NCBI GenBank assembly: GCA_018365815.1 | Contig: JAGZJH010000011.1 | Coordinates: 1-64,000, forward strand | Length of the DNA stretch: 64,000 bases | From: Erysipelotrichaceae bacterium | GTDB lineage: Bacteria; Bacillota_I; Bacilli_A; Erysipelotrichales; Coprobacillaceae | Reading direction: 5' to 3' | Shown here: positions 1 through 7,764 of the stretch, one piece after another | Numbering within the stretch: position 1 is the stretch's first letter | Layout of the letters: the number at the start of each line of letters is the position of its first letter | Translations under genes and position numbers: made by a program | The notes under the pieces: model-generated | The model's input: only the letters and a program-made list of their open reading frames with translations | Told to the model about the DNA's origin: nothing | Databases searched by the model: none

Positions 1-144
1 ATGTTTAAACTTGGTGTGGATATTTTATTACCTAATACTTTAAAATATCAATTAAAGGTAAATCGTCGTCAAAAAATAGAAGTAGGGTTAACTTCTAAAG
101 CCATTGAAACTGATGGGGATGGTTATGATGAGCTTAAAAATTAA
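1..144 (+). CDS. C-terminal end or fragment of an unidentified protein (partial)
   Basis: The frame is open from the first base of the window and stops with TAA at 142-144, giving 47 residues that end GDGYDELKN. The ATG at position 1 may be internal, because nothing upstream is visible. I do not recognise the protein. It lies 11 bases before another short fragment in a different frame, so both may be remnants of one decayed gene. Confidence 0.3.
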   Translation: MFKLGVDILLPNTLKYQLKVNRRQKIEVGLTSKAIETDGDGYDELKN

Positions 145-155
145 TATGCTATGAA

Positions 156-395
156 ATGCAACGTTATGATGGATTTAATTTGTATAAGCAAATGAGATAT
201 ATTAGTAGTATGATTAGTATAAAACAAGTGATTAAGGAAGAAGGAAAAGTTGAAGGATTAATAGAAGTGCAAAGTGATTTAATTCAAGCGAAGTTTAAAG
301 TAGAAGCAAAATCATGGTTACAACAATTAACTCTATCTCAATTAAAAAAAATCACAAAACTTATTTTAAATGCCAACAGTTTTGAAGAAATATAA
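156..395 (+). pseudogene. Remnant of an Rpn-like (PD-(D/E)XK) transposase-family protein, C-terminal part
   Basis: This 79-codon frame has no Shine-Dalgarno site and lacks any nuclease core. Its layout matches the C-terminal tail of Rpn/PDDEXK 'recombination-promoting' proteins: a Tyr/Met-rich stretch, a charged EEGKVEG segment, then a helical tail ending LILNANSFEEI that resembles DUF4351-type tails. The catalytic half (D...ExK) is absent, and the frame upstream is closed by a stop at 135. I infer a decayed fragment. It could instead be a small expressed orphan, but the missing ribosome site argues against that. Confidence 0.35.
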
Positions 396-464
396 CTATC
401 AGTCAAATAAATCCAAAATTTATCCAATAAAACATAAAGAAATACGAATTTATTGTAAAAAGAA

Positions 465-493
465 TTGTTTTCATATTAACTTGTTGCTATACT
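465..493 (+). promoter_or_regulatory. Sigma-A-type promoter of the DUF368 gene
   Basis: TTGTTT at 465-470 and TATACT at 488-493 are separated by 17 bases. They lie just ahead of the AAGGAGG ribosome site and the ATG at 518. Confidence 0.55.
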
Positions 494-517
494 ATAAAAG
501 CTAAGGAGGATTTTATC

Positions 518-1354
518 ATGATTAAAACATTAATTGGGGGAATTGCTGTTGGAATAGCCAATATTATTCCCGGAGTTAGTGGCGGAACAATGTTAGTCAT
601 ATTAGGAATATTTAATCGTTTAACTGAAGCAATTACTAATATTGTAAAACCACATCACCCAAACCGAATGAAAGATATATATTTTTTAGCTCAAGTATTA
701 ATTGGGGCACTTATTGGATTAATTGGATTTGCAAAGATTTTAACATTTTTATTTGAAAACTATTCTACTCAAACCTATTTTTGGTTTATTGGAATGGTTA
801 TATTCTCAATTCCAATTTTCTTAAAATCAGAATTACAAGGACATAAAATCAATTGGTTATTTGTACTATTAGGAATGGCTATTATTTTTGGAATTGAATA
901 TTTGAATCCCGGTGAAACAAATACCACTACTCCTACTATTCCTGATTTAAATATCACTACTTGTTTAGTGATGATTATAGTAGGTGTTATCGGTGGTTTT
1001 AGTATGCTACTTCCTGGTGTAAGTGGATCAATGGTTTTATTAATTATCGGTCAATATCATTTATTTAGAACAATGTTATCTAATGTATTAAGTTTTCAAT
1101 TAAACATTATAATTCCTCTTGGATTTATGGGAATTGGTATTCTTTTAGGAATCGTGGCTGCTTCTGCACTGACTAAATGGGCAATGGCTACAAATCGTGC
1201 GAACATGGTTAGTTTCTTATTAGGATTAATTACGGCAAGTAGTATTGTACTCATTCCTTTTGATGCAACTTACAATTTAACAATCATTATCAGTAGTGTC
1301 ATTACATTATTAATTGGTGGTGTAATGGTCATGGGAATTGATAAATTATCTTAG
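518..1354 (+). CDS. DUF368 family membrane protein, PopT-type undecaprenyl-phosphate translocase
   Basis: The 278-residue protein is almost entirely hydrophobic, with about eight membrane segments. It has the two family signature turns: IIPGVSGGT near residue 17 and a second LLPGVSGS near residue 165. These repeated PGVSG motifs are diagnostic of DUF368. Members such as PopT return undecaprenyl phosphate across the cytoplasmic membrane for reuse in wall synthesis, which is known for characterised members and inferred here. The ATG follows a strong AAGGAGG at about eight bases. The gene stands alone on the plus strand with its own promoter and terminator, beside the divergent murE-containing cluster. 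Confidence 0.85.
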   Translation: MIKTLIGGIAVGIANIIPGVSGGTMLVILGIFNRLTEAITNIVKPHHPNRMKDIYFLAQVLIGALIGLIGFAKILTFLFENYSTQTYFWFIGMVIFSIPIFLKSELQGHKINWLFVLLGMAIIFGIEYLNPGETNTTTPTIPDLNITTCLVMIIVGVIGGFSMLLPGVSGSMVLLIIGQYHLFRTMLSNVLSFQLNIIIPLGFMGIGILLGIVAASALTKWAMATNRANMVSFLLGLITASSIVLIPFDATYNLTIIISSVITLLIGGVMVMGIDKLS

Positions 1355-1374
1355 AACCGTATGGTTCTTTTTTT
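1353..1374 (+). terminator. Rho-independent terminator of the DUF368 gene
   Basis: The stem AGAACC / GGTTCT has a GTAT loop and is followed by a run of seven T. It overlaps the stop codon by two bases. Confidence 0.85.
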
Positions 1375-1420
1375 GATCAAAAAAAGTGCGAAATAAAGAT
1401 TTCACACCATTAATATCACT

Positions 1421-2605
1421 TTATGAAGTTTTAAAAAATCGACGAACCTCACTAATAAAATGCAAAGACCCCGTAAAAATGATTTTTTGATCTAACGCCA
1501 ATGCTGATTGATAAGCATCTTGAAAGTTTTTAAAAACATAAGGATACCCCTTTAACAAATCTAAATCAATTTGACGTTCATCTTCAAAAACTGTTAAATA
1601 AACTAAATAGTGTTGAGATAATTTCTCGATCATTAACGGATAGTCTTTATCTCTTAATGCCGAAAAAATAATTGTAAAAGGTTCATTTTTAGCCTTTAAT
1701 GTTTTACATAAAGCCTCTATTCCATTAATATTATGTGCTCCATCAATAATAACTCTATCATTTATAATTTCAAAACGTCCTGGCCATAGTGAATGTTTAA
1801 TCGCATCATTTACCTGTTCTTGTGTTAATGGCACTTCAAGTGATTTTAAAGCAGATAAAGCCAAACAAAAATTATTTATTTGATACAACGCTTGATTATT
1901 TAAATTAATTTGATAACCTAGATAATTAAATTGAATAGGAAATCGAGTAACTTTAGGTAACACCACTTGAATCATTTGAGCTTTTTTTTCATTAGACACT
2001 TTAGAAATAATATTCAATAAATCCAATTCTTGCACTGTTGTTAAAGCAATTGAATTTTCCTTAATAATCCCGGCCTTTTGCCTACATACTTCTTGTAAAG
2101 TAGTTCCTAAACTAGGCATATGATCATAACCCACATTTGTAATCAACGACATTATAGAATGAATGACATTAGTCTTATCATTCAATCCCCCAATCCCCAC
2201 TTCAATAATGCCATAATCGATTTTCTTCTTTTTAAAATAAACTAACATAATCAAAACATCTATTTCAAATTTAGAAAGATTTTCATTGTTAATCATCTCA
2301 TAATATTGATTAACAATCGCTAATAAATCCTCATCGCTAATAGGCTTATCATTAATACAAATACGATCATGATAACTCACCATATAAGGAGAAGTAAAAG
2401 TCCCTACTCTAAAATGTGCTTGTTGGAGTAGATGACTTAAATAATTCACGGTACTTCCTTTACCATTAGTTCCAGTCACATGAATAAAGCGAGTAAAATT
2501 TGTATCTATCGCATACTTTTTTAACTTTTCTTGATAACTTTTAAAAGAAGATTTAACAATCCTACTTTCAATAAATTGAATTGCATCACTTGCTGTTTTA
2601 AACAT
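1421..2605 (-). CDS. folC: Folylpolyglutamate synthase / dihydrofolate synthase
   Basis: FolC adds glutamate to folates (and to dihydropteroate in bifunctional forms) in the cytoplasm. The Mur-ligase-like ATPase loop GTNGKGST lies at residues 45-52. The GIGGLNDKTN region, the SLITNVGYDH segment and the C-terminal DGAHN motif are all present. The length of 394 residues is slightly short of the usual 420-430. I start it at the ATG at 2605, where GGAG precedes by eight bases; a GTG at 2614 is too close to that site. The start overlaps the end of ung by eight bases, so the two are translationally coupled. Confidence 0.9.
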   Translation of the reverse strand: MFKTASDAIQFIESRIVKSSFKSYQEKLKKYAIDTNFTRFIHVTGTNGKGSTVNYLSHLLQQAHFRVGTFTSPYMVSYHDRICINDKPISDEDLLAIVNQYYEMINNENLSKFEIDVLIMLVYFKKKKIDYGIIEVGIGGLNDKTNVIHSIMSLITNVGYDHMPSLGTTLQEVCRQKAGIIKENSIALTTVQELDLLNIISKVSNEKKAQMIQVVLPKVTRFPIQFNYLGYQINLNNQALYQINNFCLALSALKSLEVPLTQEQVNDAIKHSLWPGRFEIINDRVIIDGAHNINGIEALCKTLKAKNEPFTIIFSALRDKDYPLMIEKLSQHYLVYLTVFEDERQIDLDLLKGYPYVFKNFQDAYQSALALDQKIIFTGSLHFISEVRRFFKTS

Positions 2606-3260
2606 TAATAACACTCCACTCTACCCCTTTTACACCTCTACTTTCTAAAAACGCATTGGCTTTAGAAAAAGGCTTTGAACCAAAGAAACCTCGATACGCA
2701 GATAAAGGAGAGGGGTGAGCACTTTCAATGACATAATGGTTAGGATTAGTAATCCATTTTTTTTTACTAATCGCATTTTTTCCCCATAATATATAAACCA
2801 CCGGAATATCTAATTGTTCAATATATTGAATAGTATGCTCCACAAAAGTATGCCACCCTAAATCATAATGACTATTAGGTGAACTATCACGAACACTCAA
2901 AACATTATTTAATAACAATACCCCTTCTTTGACTAAGGGACTTAAATCCCCATGCAAAGGTGTTTTAATATGTAAATCATCTTCCATTTCTTTATAAATA
3001 TTTTGTAAACTGGGTGGAATACGTACCCCTCTATTCACACTAAAAGCTAAACCATTAGCCTGACCTTTTTGATGATATGGATCTTGACCTAAAATAACCA
3101 CTTTAACCTGCTTCATTCCCTTAAAACAGTTTAATAATTGTTTTTGAGGAGGATAAACCTCATAATTTTCATACTCTTTAATTAATTTTTCCCTTAACGC
3201 TTTAAAATAAGGCTGCTTTTTTTCATTAATTACAAATTGCTCAAACATTAAATCAGACAT
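2598..3260 (-). CDS. ung: Uracil-DNA glycosylase, family 1
   Basis: Ung removes uracil from DNA to start base excision repair. The 220-residue protein carries the catalytic water-activating motif GQDPYH (Asp60), the NxxLSVR segment and the DNA-intercalating HPSPLSAYRGFFG loop. The longest open frame begins seven codons earlier at a TTG, but AGGAGG sits inside that extension and points to the ATG at 3260, six bases downstream. It lies directly behind a hairpin terminator that overlaps the end of murE, so it is probably expressed by readthrough or from a weak local start. Confidence 0.93.
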   Translation of the reverse strand: MSDLMFEQFVINEKKQPYFKALREKLIKEYENYEVYPPQKQLLNCFKGMKQVKVVILGQDPYHQKGQANGLAFSVNRGVRIPPSLQNIYKEMEDDLHIKTPLHGDLSPLVKEGVLLLNNVLSVRDSSPNSHYDLGWHTFVEHTIQYIEQLDIPVVYILWGKNAISKKKWITNPNHYVIESAHPSPLSAYRGFFGSKPFSKANAFLESRGVKGVEWSVINV

Positions 3261-3270
3261 AATCTTCCTC

Positions 3271-3297
3271 CTAAAAAACAAGGCTCACGCCTTGTTT
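3271..3297 (-). terminator. Intrinsic terminator/attenuator between murE and ung
   Basis: On the minus strand ACAAGGC-GTGA-GCCTTGT is followed by six T and then immediately by the AGGAGG of ung. The stem overlaps the murE stop codon. Confidence 0.7.
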
Positions 3298-4736
3298 ACA
3301 TAATCTAAAATAATTTGACGTTCATTAAACTCAAACTTTTCACCATTAATTTCTTGATACATCTCATGCCCTTTACCTAAAATTAAAATCATATCTCCCG
3401 GCATTGCATTTTTTAAAGCATATTCAATTGCTTCTTGACGATTCTCAATTGCTACATATTTTCCATTTGTTGGGGCTAATCCAGTAATAATATCTTGAAT
3501 AATATCACTTGTTTTTTCAAAACGTGAATTATCTGAAGTAATAATTGATAAATCAGCATATGTTCCGGAAACTTTTCCCATTTCAAAACGTCTGCTTTTA
3601 GCACGATTACCACCACAACCAAATAATGTAATTAAACGTTTAGGGTGATAATGTTTTGCCATGACTACGATTTTTTCCATACTAATTGCATTATGTGCAT
3701 AGTCAATAATTACTTTTACATTAGGGTATGTAGGAACTACTTCACTGCGACCTTGAATATTCACATTAACTAATGCATCAGCCATATCTTTAAGTGATAA
3801 ATTTAAACACTCACCAATACTAACTGCTAAAATTGCATTTGAAACATTAAATAAACCTGGTAATGGAATTTTAAAATATTGATTTTTATAGCTAAAATGC
3901 ATTCCTAAATAATTATCATCAGATACATAATCCACATCACTAATTTCGTTTAAACCAATATAACGAAGACTAATAGGTAAAATCGAATCACAACTTGCTT
4001 CTTTCATTACACTGGCATAATCGTCATCTTCATTAATAATGCTTAATTTTGAACGTTTAAATAACTCAGCCTTACAATTCAAATATTCTTCAAACGTTGC
4101 ATGCTCATTAGGCCCTATATGATCATTTGATAAATTCGTAAAACAACCTATATCAAAATTAAATCCATCTAATCGATGTCGTAATATTCCAATTGATGAA
4201 ACCTCCATCACGACATACTTACAACCAGCATCCACCATTTGTCTAAATAAAGATTGTACTTCATAAGATTCTGGTGTTGTATTAGCAGTTTCAAAATGTT
4301 TTTGATTGATATAAGCGCCATTTGTTCCAATATATCCTACCTTTTGATGACAACTTAATAACATGTGATAAACCATCATCGCAGAAGTGGTTTTTCCTTT
4401 TGTTCCTGTAATTCCGATTGTACGAATAGATTTTGCGGGATAATCAAAAAAAGTACATGACATACACGCTAAAACATTTCGTATATTTTTAACACAAATA
4501 ATTGTTATATCTTTAAAATTTAAATTTTCATTTTCACTTACTATCGCAATAGCACCTTTATTAATTGCTTCTTGAATATAAGCATCGCCATTAACTAATG
4601 CCCCATTCATTGAAACAAACACAGAATTAGGTAGAACTTTTTTAGAATTATAAACTAGATGTTCTATTTCTAATTCATCATTTCCTTGTTTAACTACATA
4701 ATCTACATCTTTTAGTAATGTTGATAATTTCATCAT
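3285..4736 (-). CDS. murE: UDP-N-acetylmuramoyl-tripeptide synthetase (MurE)
   Basis: MurE adds the third amino acid of the peptidoglycan stem peptide in the cytoplasm. The 483-residue protein has the ATP loop GTKGKTT at 111-117, an NCKAELF segment near 220 holding the lysine usually carbamylated, and a DNSR motif at 402-405. DNPR at that site is typical of meso-diaminopimelate ligases, while lysine ligases usually lack the Arg. The Arg is kept here but the Pro is replaced by Ser, so specificity is uncertain, with diaminopimelate somewhat favoured. The start overlaps the divIC stop by one base (TAATG). Two adjacent ATGs (4736, 4733) are possible. Confidence 0.9.
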   Translation of the reverse strand: MMKLSTLLKDVDYVVKQGNDELEIEHLVYNSKKVLPNSVFVSMNGALVNGDAYIQEAINKGAIAIVSENENLNFKDITIICVKNIRNVLACMSCTFFDYPAKSIRTIGITGTKGKTTSAMMVYHMLLSCHQKVGYIGTNGAYINQKHFETANTTPESYEVQSLFRQMVDAGCKYVVMEVSSIGILRHRLDGFNFDIGCFTNLSNDHIGPNEHATFEEYLNCKAELFKRSKLSIINEDDDYASVMKEASCDSILPISLRYIGLNEISDVDYVSDDNYLGMHFSYKNQYFKIPLPGLFNVSNAILAVSIGECLNLSLKDMADALVNVNIQGRSEVVPTYPNVKVIIDYAHNAISMEKIVVMAKHYHPKRLITLFGCGGNRAKSRRFEMGKVSGTYADLSIITSDNSRFEKTSDIIQDIITGLAPTNGKYVAIENRQEAIEYALKNAMPGDMILILGKGHEMYQEINGEKFEFNERQIILDYVNKA

Positions 4737-5047
4737 TATTCCTCTTCTTCACTTTCTACTTGAGGTAAAATAATCACTGTTTCACCCTCACGTGTAAATA
4801 CATATTTTTCCCTTGCATAACGTGTCACATAATCAGGATTATTTAACAACTCCAATTCTGTTTTTAAATCTTCCTTTTCTTTTTCTAATTTTTCTTTTTT
4901 TGCAAGGGTTTCTTTTAATTTTTTATCTTGTAAAGCAACTGTGGAGTGATAATTGGCCACTAAACTTGCTAATAAAATAAAACTAATCGTTATATATACT
5001 AAACCTCTGACTTTTCCATAGTCAATTTTTCTTTTTTTCTTCGCCAT
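4736..5047 (-). CDS. divIC: Septum formation initiator family protein (DivIC/FtsB type)
   Basis: This is a 103-residue bitopic protein: a short basic cytoplasmic start (MAKKKRK), one membrane segment at about 15-32, then an extracellular coiled coil rich in Lys/Glu/Leu at about 38-68, and the conserved PDYVTRYAREKY region. DivIC-type proteins join the FtsL/DivIB divisome complex. Its place after yabQ matches the Bacillus order yabP-yabQ-divIC. The ATG follows GAGGAG at nine bases. The first 49 bases overlap the 3' end of yabQ in another frame, which is long for a coupled pair. Confidence 0.9.
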   Translation of the reverse strand: MAKKKRKIDYGKVRGLVYITISFILLASLVANYHSTVALQDKKLKETLAKKEKLEKEKEDLKTELELLNNPDYVTRYAREKYVFTREGETVIILPQVESEEEE

Positions 5048-5430
5048 TTTTTCACTCTCCTCTTTACTTTTTTTAATATACCATAAATTAGATCAAAAAT
5101 GAATAAAACAGGACTAAAAATAATTTTTATTATACGCATTAAGCCCTCAAATAAATAAAGTAAATAAATAGCATAAAATCGTTCATAAAGAATTGCACCA
5201 GCGATTAAAAACAGTATCATATAAAAATTAATCAGTCCATCATTGACATAAACATTAATCATCACATAACAAAATGAGAAAAAGGACATCATCATTATTT
5301 CAATAACATAACGTATCACTGTGTTTTTAAAGCGATAAGTCAGTCTATTGATTAAACTATATAAAAAGCTGATTATCAGCCCTAAAAATAGAGAGATAAT
5401 CAAACTTTTTATTTGAACTATTAACGACAT
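4999..5430 (-). CDS. yabQ: YabQ-like sporulation membrane protein
   Basis: The 143-residue protein has about four hydrophobic segments and a very basic C-terminus (residues 115-140). It begins MSLIVQ, like YabQ proteins. In Bacillus, YabQ is a forespore-membrane protein needed for spore cortex formation. Identification rests on topology and on the conserved neighbours (yabP before, divIC after), since YabQ sequences diverge strongly. Its start abuts the yabP stop and its last 49 bases overlap divIC. Confidence 0.75.
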   Translation of the reverse strand: MSLIVQIKSLIISLFLGLIISFLYSLINRLTYRFKNTVIRYVIEIMMMSFFSFCYVMINVYVNDGLINFYMILFLIAGAILYERFYAIYLLYLFEGLMRIIKIIFSPVLFIFDLIYGILKKVKRRVKKWRRKKEKLTMEKSEV

Positions 5431-5723
5431 TATTTAAGTAGCTTCCCTAGCATTTTTTCTTTTTGCATTACTTTTTTCTTATTTGAAACATAACTCATTG
5501 AATCAATGTTTCCTTTAATTCCGACTTCGCCTTTTTCTTGATCATACTTAATTAAACCTAAATCACTACCTACTATGTTTAAAAAGCCTAATGAAGTTTC
5601 AATTAAAAATTCTAAAGAATCAAAACTTTCAATTTTTTTAACCCCAGTTAATTCCACTGTTTTACGATCTTTAAGATAAACATGGTGAAATGGGGAATGT
5701 TCAAAGCGAACACTATTATCCAG
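5430..5723 (-). CDS. yabP: YabP sporulation protein, probable CTG start
   Basis: From ELTGVKKIESFD onward the sequence follows the YabP/YqfC family, including SLGFLNIVGSDL and the K...GEVGIKG stretch. YabP takes part in spore development in Bacillus. A GTG at 5657 gives only 75 residues, but the frame stays open upstream and encodes HHVYLKDRKT, the expected beginning of the domain. The only well-placed start is a CTG at 5721-5723, with AAAGGAG seven bases upstream (5731-5737), giving 97 residues, the usual family length. No ATG, GTG or TTG suits this frame. The gene sits between rqcP and yabQ. Confidence 0.85.
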   Translation of the reverse strand: MDNSVRFEHSPFHHVYLKDRKTVELTGVKKIESFDSLEFLIETSLGFLNIVGSDLGLIKYDQEKGEVGIKGNIDSMSYVSNKKKVMQKEKMLGKLLK

Positions 5724-5766
5724 AATAACACTCCTTTCATATTTAAATATGAAAGCAATCTTTAAA

Positions 5767-6033
5767 TTATGAATTAACTTCTATTTTTTCTTCGCTTATA
5801 ATTTCATAAAGCATATGGCTATCATTTTTTAAAACATGCTCTTTTAACTCTAATACTTTAACTACTAATCTTCTTGTTCCAAATTCTACTGTAATTAAAT
5901 CACCGACTTTTAATCTTGTAGCAGGTTTAGCCACTTTACCATTGACTAAAACCCTGTCACTTTGACTAATTTCTTTTGATAAAGTACGACGTTTAATAAT
6001 ACGTGAAACTTTTAAAAACTTATCTAATCTCAT
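5767..6033 (-). CDS. rqcP: RqcP (YabO) S4-domain RNA-binding protein
   Basis: The 88-residue protein is a single S4 RNA-binding domain: MRLDKFLKVSRIIKRR, then VLVNGKVAKPATRLKVGD. RqcP works with RqcH in ribosome-associated quality control, supporting alanine tailing of stalled chains on the 50S subunit. This is known for Bacillus and inferred here. The gene order rqcP-yabP-yabQ-divIC supports the call. Its ATG overlaps the stop of the preceding phosphodiesterase gene as ATGA. Confidence 0.9.
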   Translation of the reverse strand: MRLDKFLKVSRIIKRRTLSKEISQSDRVLVNGKVAKPATRLKVGDLITVEFGTRRLVVKVLELKEHVLKNDSHMLYEIISEEKIEVNS

Positions 6034-6758
6034 TCTTTCTCCTTATCTACAACACTTTTTGCTAAAGAAATCTTATTTGTAATACAAATATCTACGCCAA
6101 ATTCTTTCATTAATTTAATTGCTTCTTTATCATTCACTGTCCATACATGTAATTTCAATCCATGTTCTTGACATTTTTTTAAAATTCGTTCAGATAACAT
6201 TGTATAACGTGGGTGAACATAATCTAAATGATAATGTCTAACTTTAATTAATTTATCTTCAAAATTGCGTTCAAATAAATATCCTGCTTTAGCATTTTCA
6301 TCTAATTTTTTTATTTTAATTAACGACTCGATATTAAATGACGAAAAAATTACTTTCTCAAGCAAACCATATTGTTTTACTAAACTCAACACTTTTTCTT
6401 CTATACCCTCATAGGCAATACAATCTGTTTTTAATTCAATATTTAATTCAATACAATTCTCCTTCACTAAACCTAGCAATTGTTCTAAAGTTGGTATTTT
6501 CACCCAATTTTCATCAACATCTTTATTATTTTTAAATTCATACTTTAATAATTCATTATAAGTAAAATCTTTAATCCAACCTTGCCCGTTTGATGTACGA
6601 TCAATGGTTTCATCATGGATTAACACACATTTTCCATCTTTAGTCAAATGAACGTCTGTTTCAATACCGTCAGCCCCTTTTTCAATTGCCTTTTTAAAAG
6701 CAATCATTGTATTTTCAGGATACTGATCACTCGCTCCACGATGTGCATATATTTTCAT
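6030..6758 (-). CDS. Glycerophosphodiester phosphodiesterase
   Basis: GDPD-family enzymes cleave glycerophosphodiesters into glycerol-3-phosphate and an alcohol. The 242-residue TIM-barrel protein has the catalytic N-terminal HRGASDQYPENT, metal ligands in GIETDVHLTKDG, the VLIHDETIDRTSNG motif, and a C-terminal LHVWTVND strand. There is no signal peptide, so it acts in the cytoplasm, as UgpQ does. The ATG at 6758 is chosen because GAGGTGG lies five bases before it; the longer frame starts at a GTG inside that site. It heads the minus-strand operon that continues into rqcP. Confidence 0.9.
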   Translation of the reverse strand: MKIYAHRGASDQYPENTMIAFKKAIEKGADGIETDVHLTKDGKCVLIHDETIDRTSNGQGWIKDFTYNELLKYEFKNNKDVDENWVKIPTLEQLLGLVKENCIELNIELKTDCIAYEGIEEKVLSLVKQYGLLEKVIFSSFNIESLIKIKKLDENAKAGYLFERNFEDKLIKVRHYHLDYVHPRYTMLSERILKKCQEHGLKLHVWTVNDKEAIKLMKEFGVDICITNKISLAKSVVDKEKE

Positions 6759-6808
6759 CTTAACCACCTCTTAATTATAGTATACGAATATTTTTTAAAG
6801 AAAGCAAT

Positions 6809-7669
6809 TTAATAATCCTCTAAATTTATTTCAAAATCATAAACATCAATATAATAATTTACAAGATAACCATTTGTATCAGCAGGTTCAATAGAAAATT
6901 CAAAACTTATATTATCGTCATAAACAAAAGAACTACTTTGTGAATTTGTTTTATCAATACCACTCAATAATTCTTCATAAAGTGAAGTATCAAAATCAAC
7001 TCCTGATACATATAAACAGTATTCTTTCATCAAAGACAAGTCTTCTTCGGTTAATATATCAACATTTAATTCATCTACAATATATGAAATTCCAAGAACT
7101 GCATAATTTTCATCTTTAGCAAGCGAAATATAACTATTAAGATTTTTATTTAATTTTTCAAATTGATTAGATAATGAAAGCACTTTACCATCATACATAA
7201 AATACGAATCAACCGATTCCATATCTAAAGTATTTTTCAATAATTCACTTACTTTATCTTGTAAATGATAACTCTGTGTAAGCATTTCTTTTTCTTTCGG
7301 ATAAAATTCGATAGCCTCTTGATAATCAAAAGCCATTTCACCAGTTTGCACATCGTCTTTTATCGAGTTTGAAATAATATCATCAATATAATCATTGGCA
7401 TTAATAAATTTAAAAACAATGAACACAGCAATAACTCCTAGTATTAAAATATTAAAAAACTTCTTCTTGTTTGTCATTTTGTTTGAAAACTCATATTGTT
7501 TTTTTAATTTTTTAGATGTTTTTGTAGTATTATTCAAGTCAAACGATGGAATATGTTCAAAAGTTGTTGTGGAATTGTTTTTAGAAGTTTTGGATAATCT
7601 TGAACCACAGTTATAACAACAATCATCATCTTGATATATTCTTGAATGACAAAACGGACATCGTTTCAT
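6809..7669 (-). CDS. Zinc-ribbon, single-pass membrane protein of unknown function
   Basis: The 286-residue protein starts with a zinc ribbon (CPFCHS at 4-9, CCYNCGS at 17-23). A polar Asn/Thr/Lys linker follows, then one membrane segment at about 72-91 and a 190-residue extracellular domain rich in Asp, Glu and Tyr. The ribbon would be cytoplasmic. Similar ribbon-TM-sensor layouts are common in Bacillota, but I do not recognise the outer domain. It is a single gene with its own AGGGAGGG ribosome site. Confidence 0.7.
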   Translation of the reverse strand: MKRCPFCHSRIYQDDDCCYNCGSRLSKTSKNNSTTTFEHIPSFDLNNTTKTSKKLKKQYEFSNKMTNKKKFFNILILGVIAVFIVFKFINANDYIDDIISNSIKDDVQTGEMAFDYQEAIEFYPKEKEMLTQSYHLQDKVSELLKNTLDMESVDSYFMYDGKVLSLSNQFEKLNKNLNSYISLAKDENYAVLGISYIVDELNVDILTEEDLSLMKEYCLYVSGVDFDTSLYEELLSGIDKTNSQSSSFVYDDNISFEFSIEPADTNGYLVNYYIDVYDFEINLEDY

Positions 7670-7740
7670 GAATATCCCTCCCTTTTATATAAAATATGTT
7701 CTTTTCTATATTATATCATTAAATTAATATTAAAAATACA

Positions 7741-7761
7741 AAAAAAGAAGCGATTTGCTTC
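7741..7761 (-). terminator. Terminator of the Ca2+/Na+ antiporter gene
   Basis: GAAGC-aaatc-GCTTC followed by seven T on the minus strand, directly behind the stop codon. Confidence 0.75.
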
Positions 7762-7764
7762 TAA

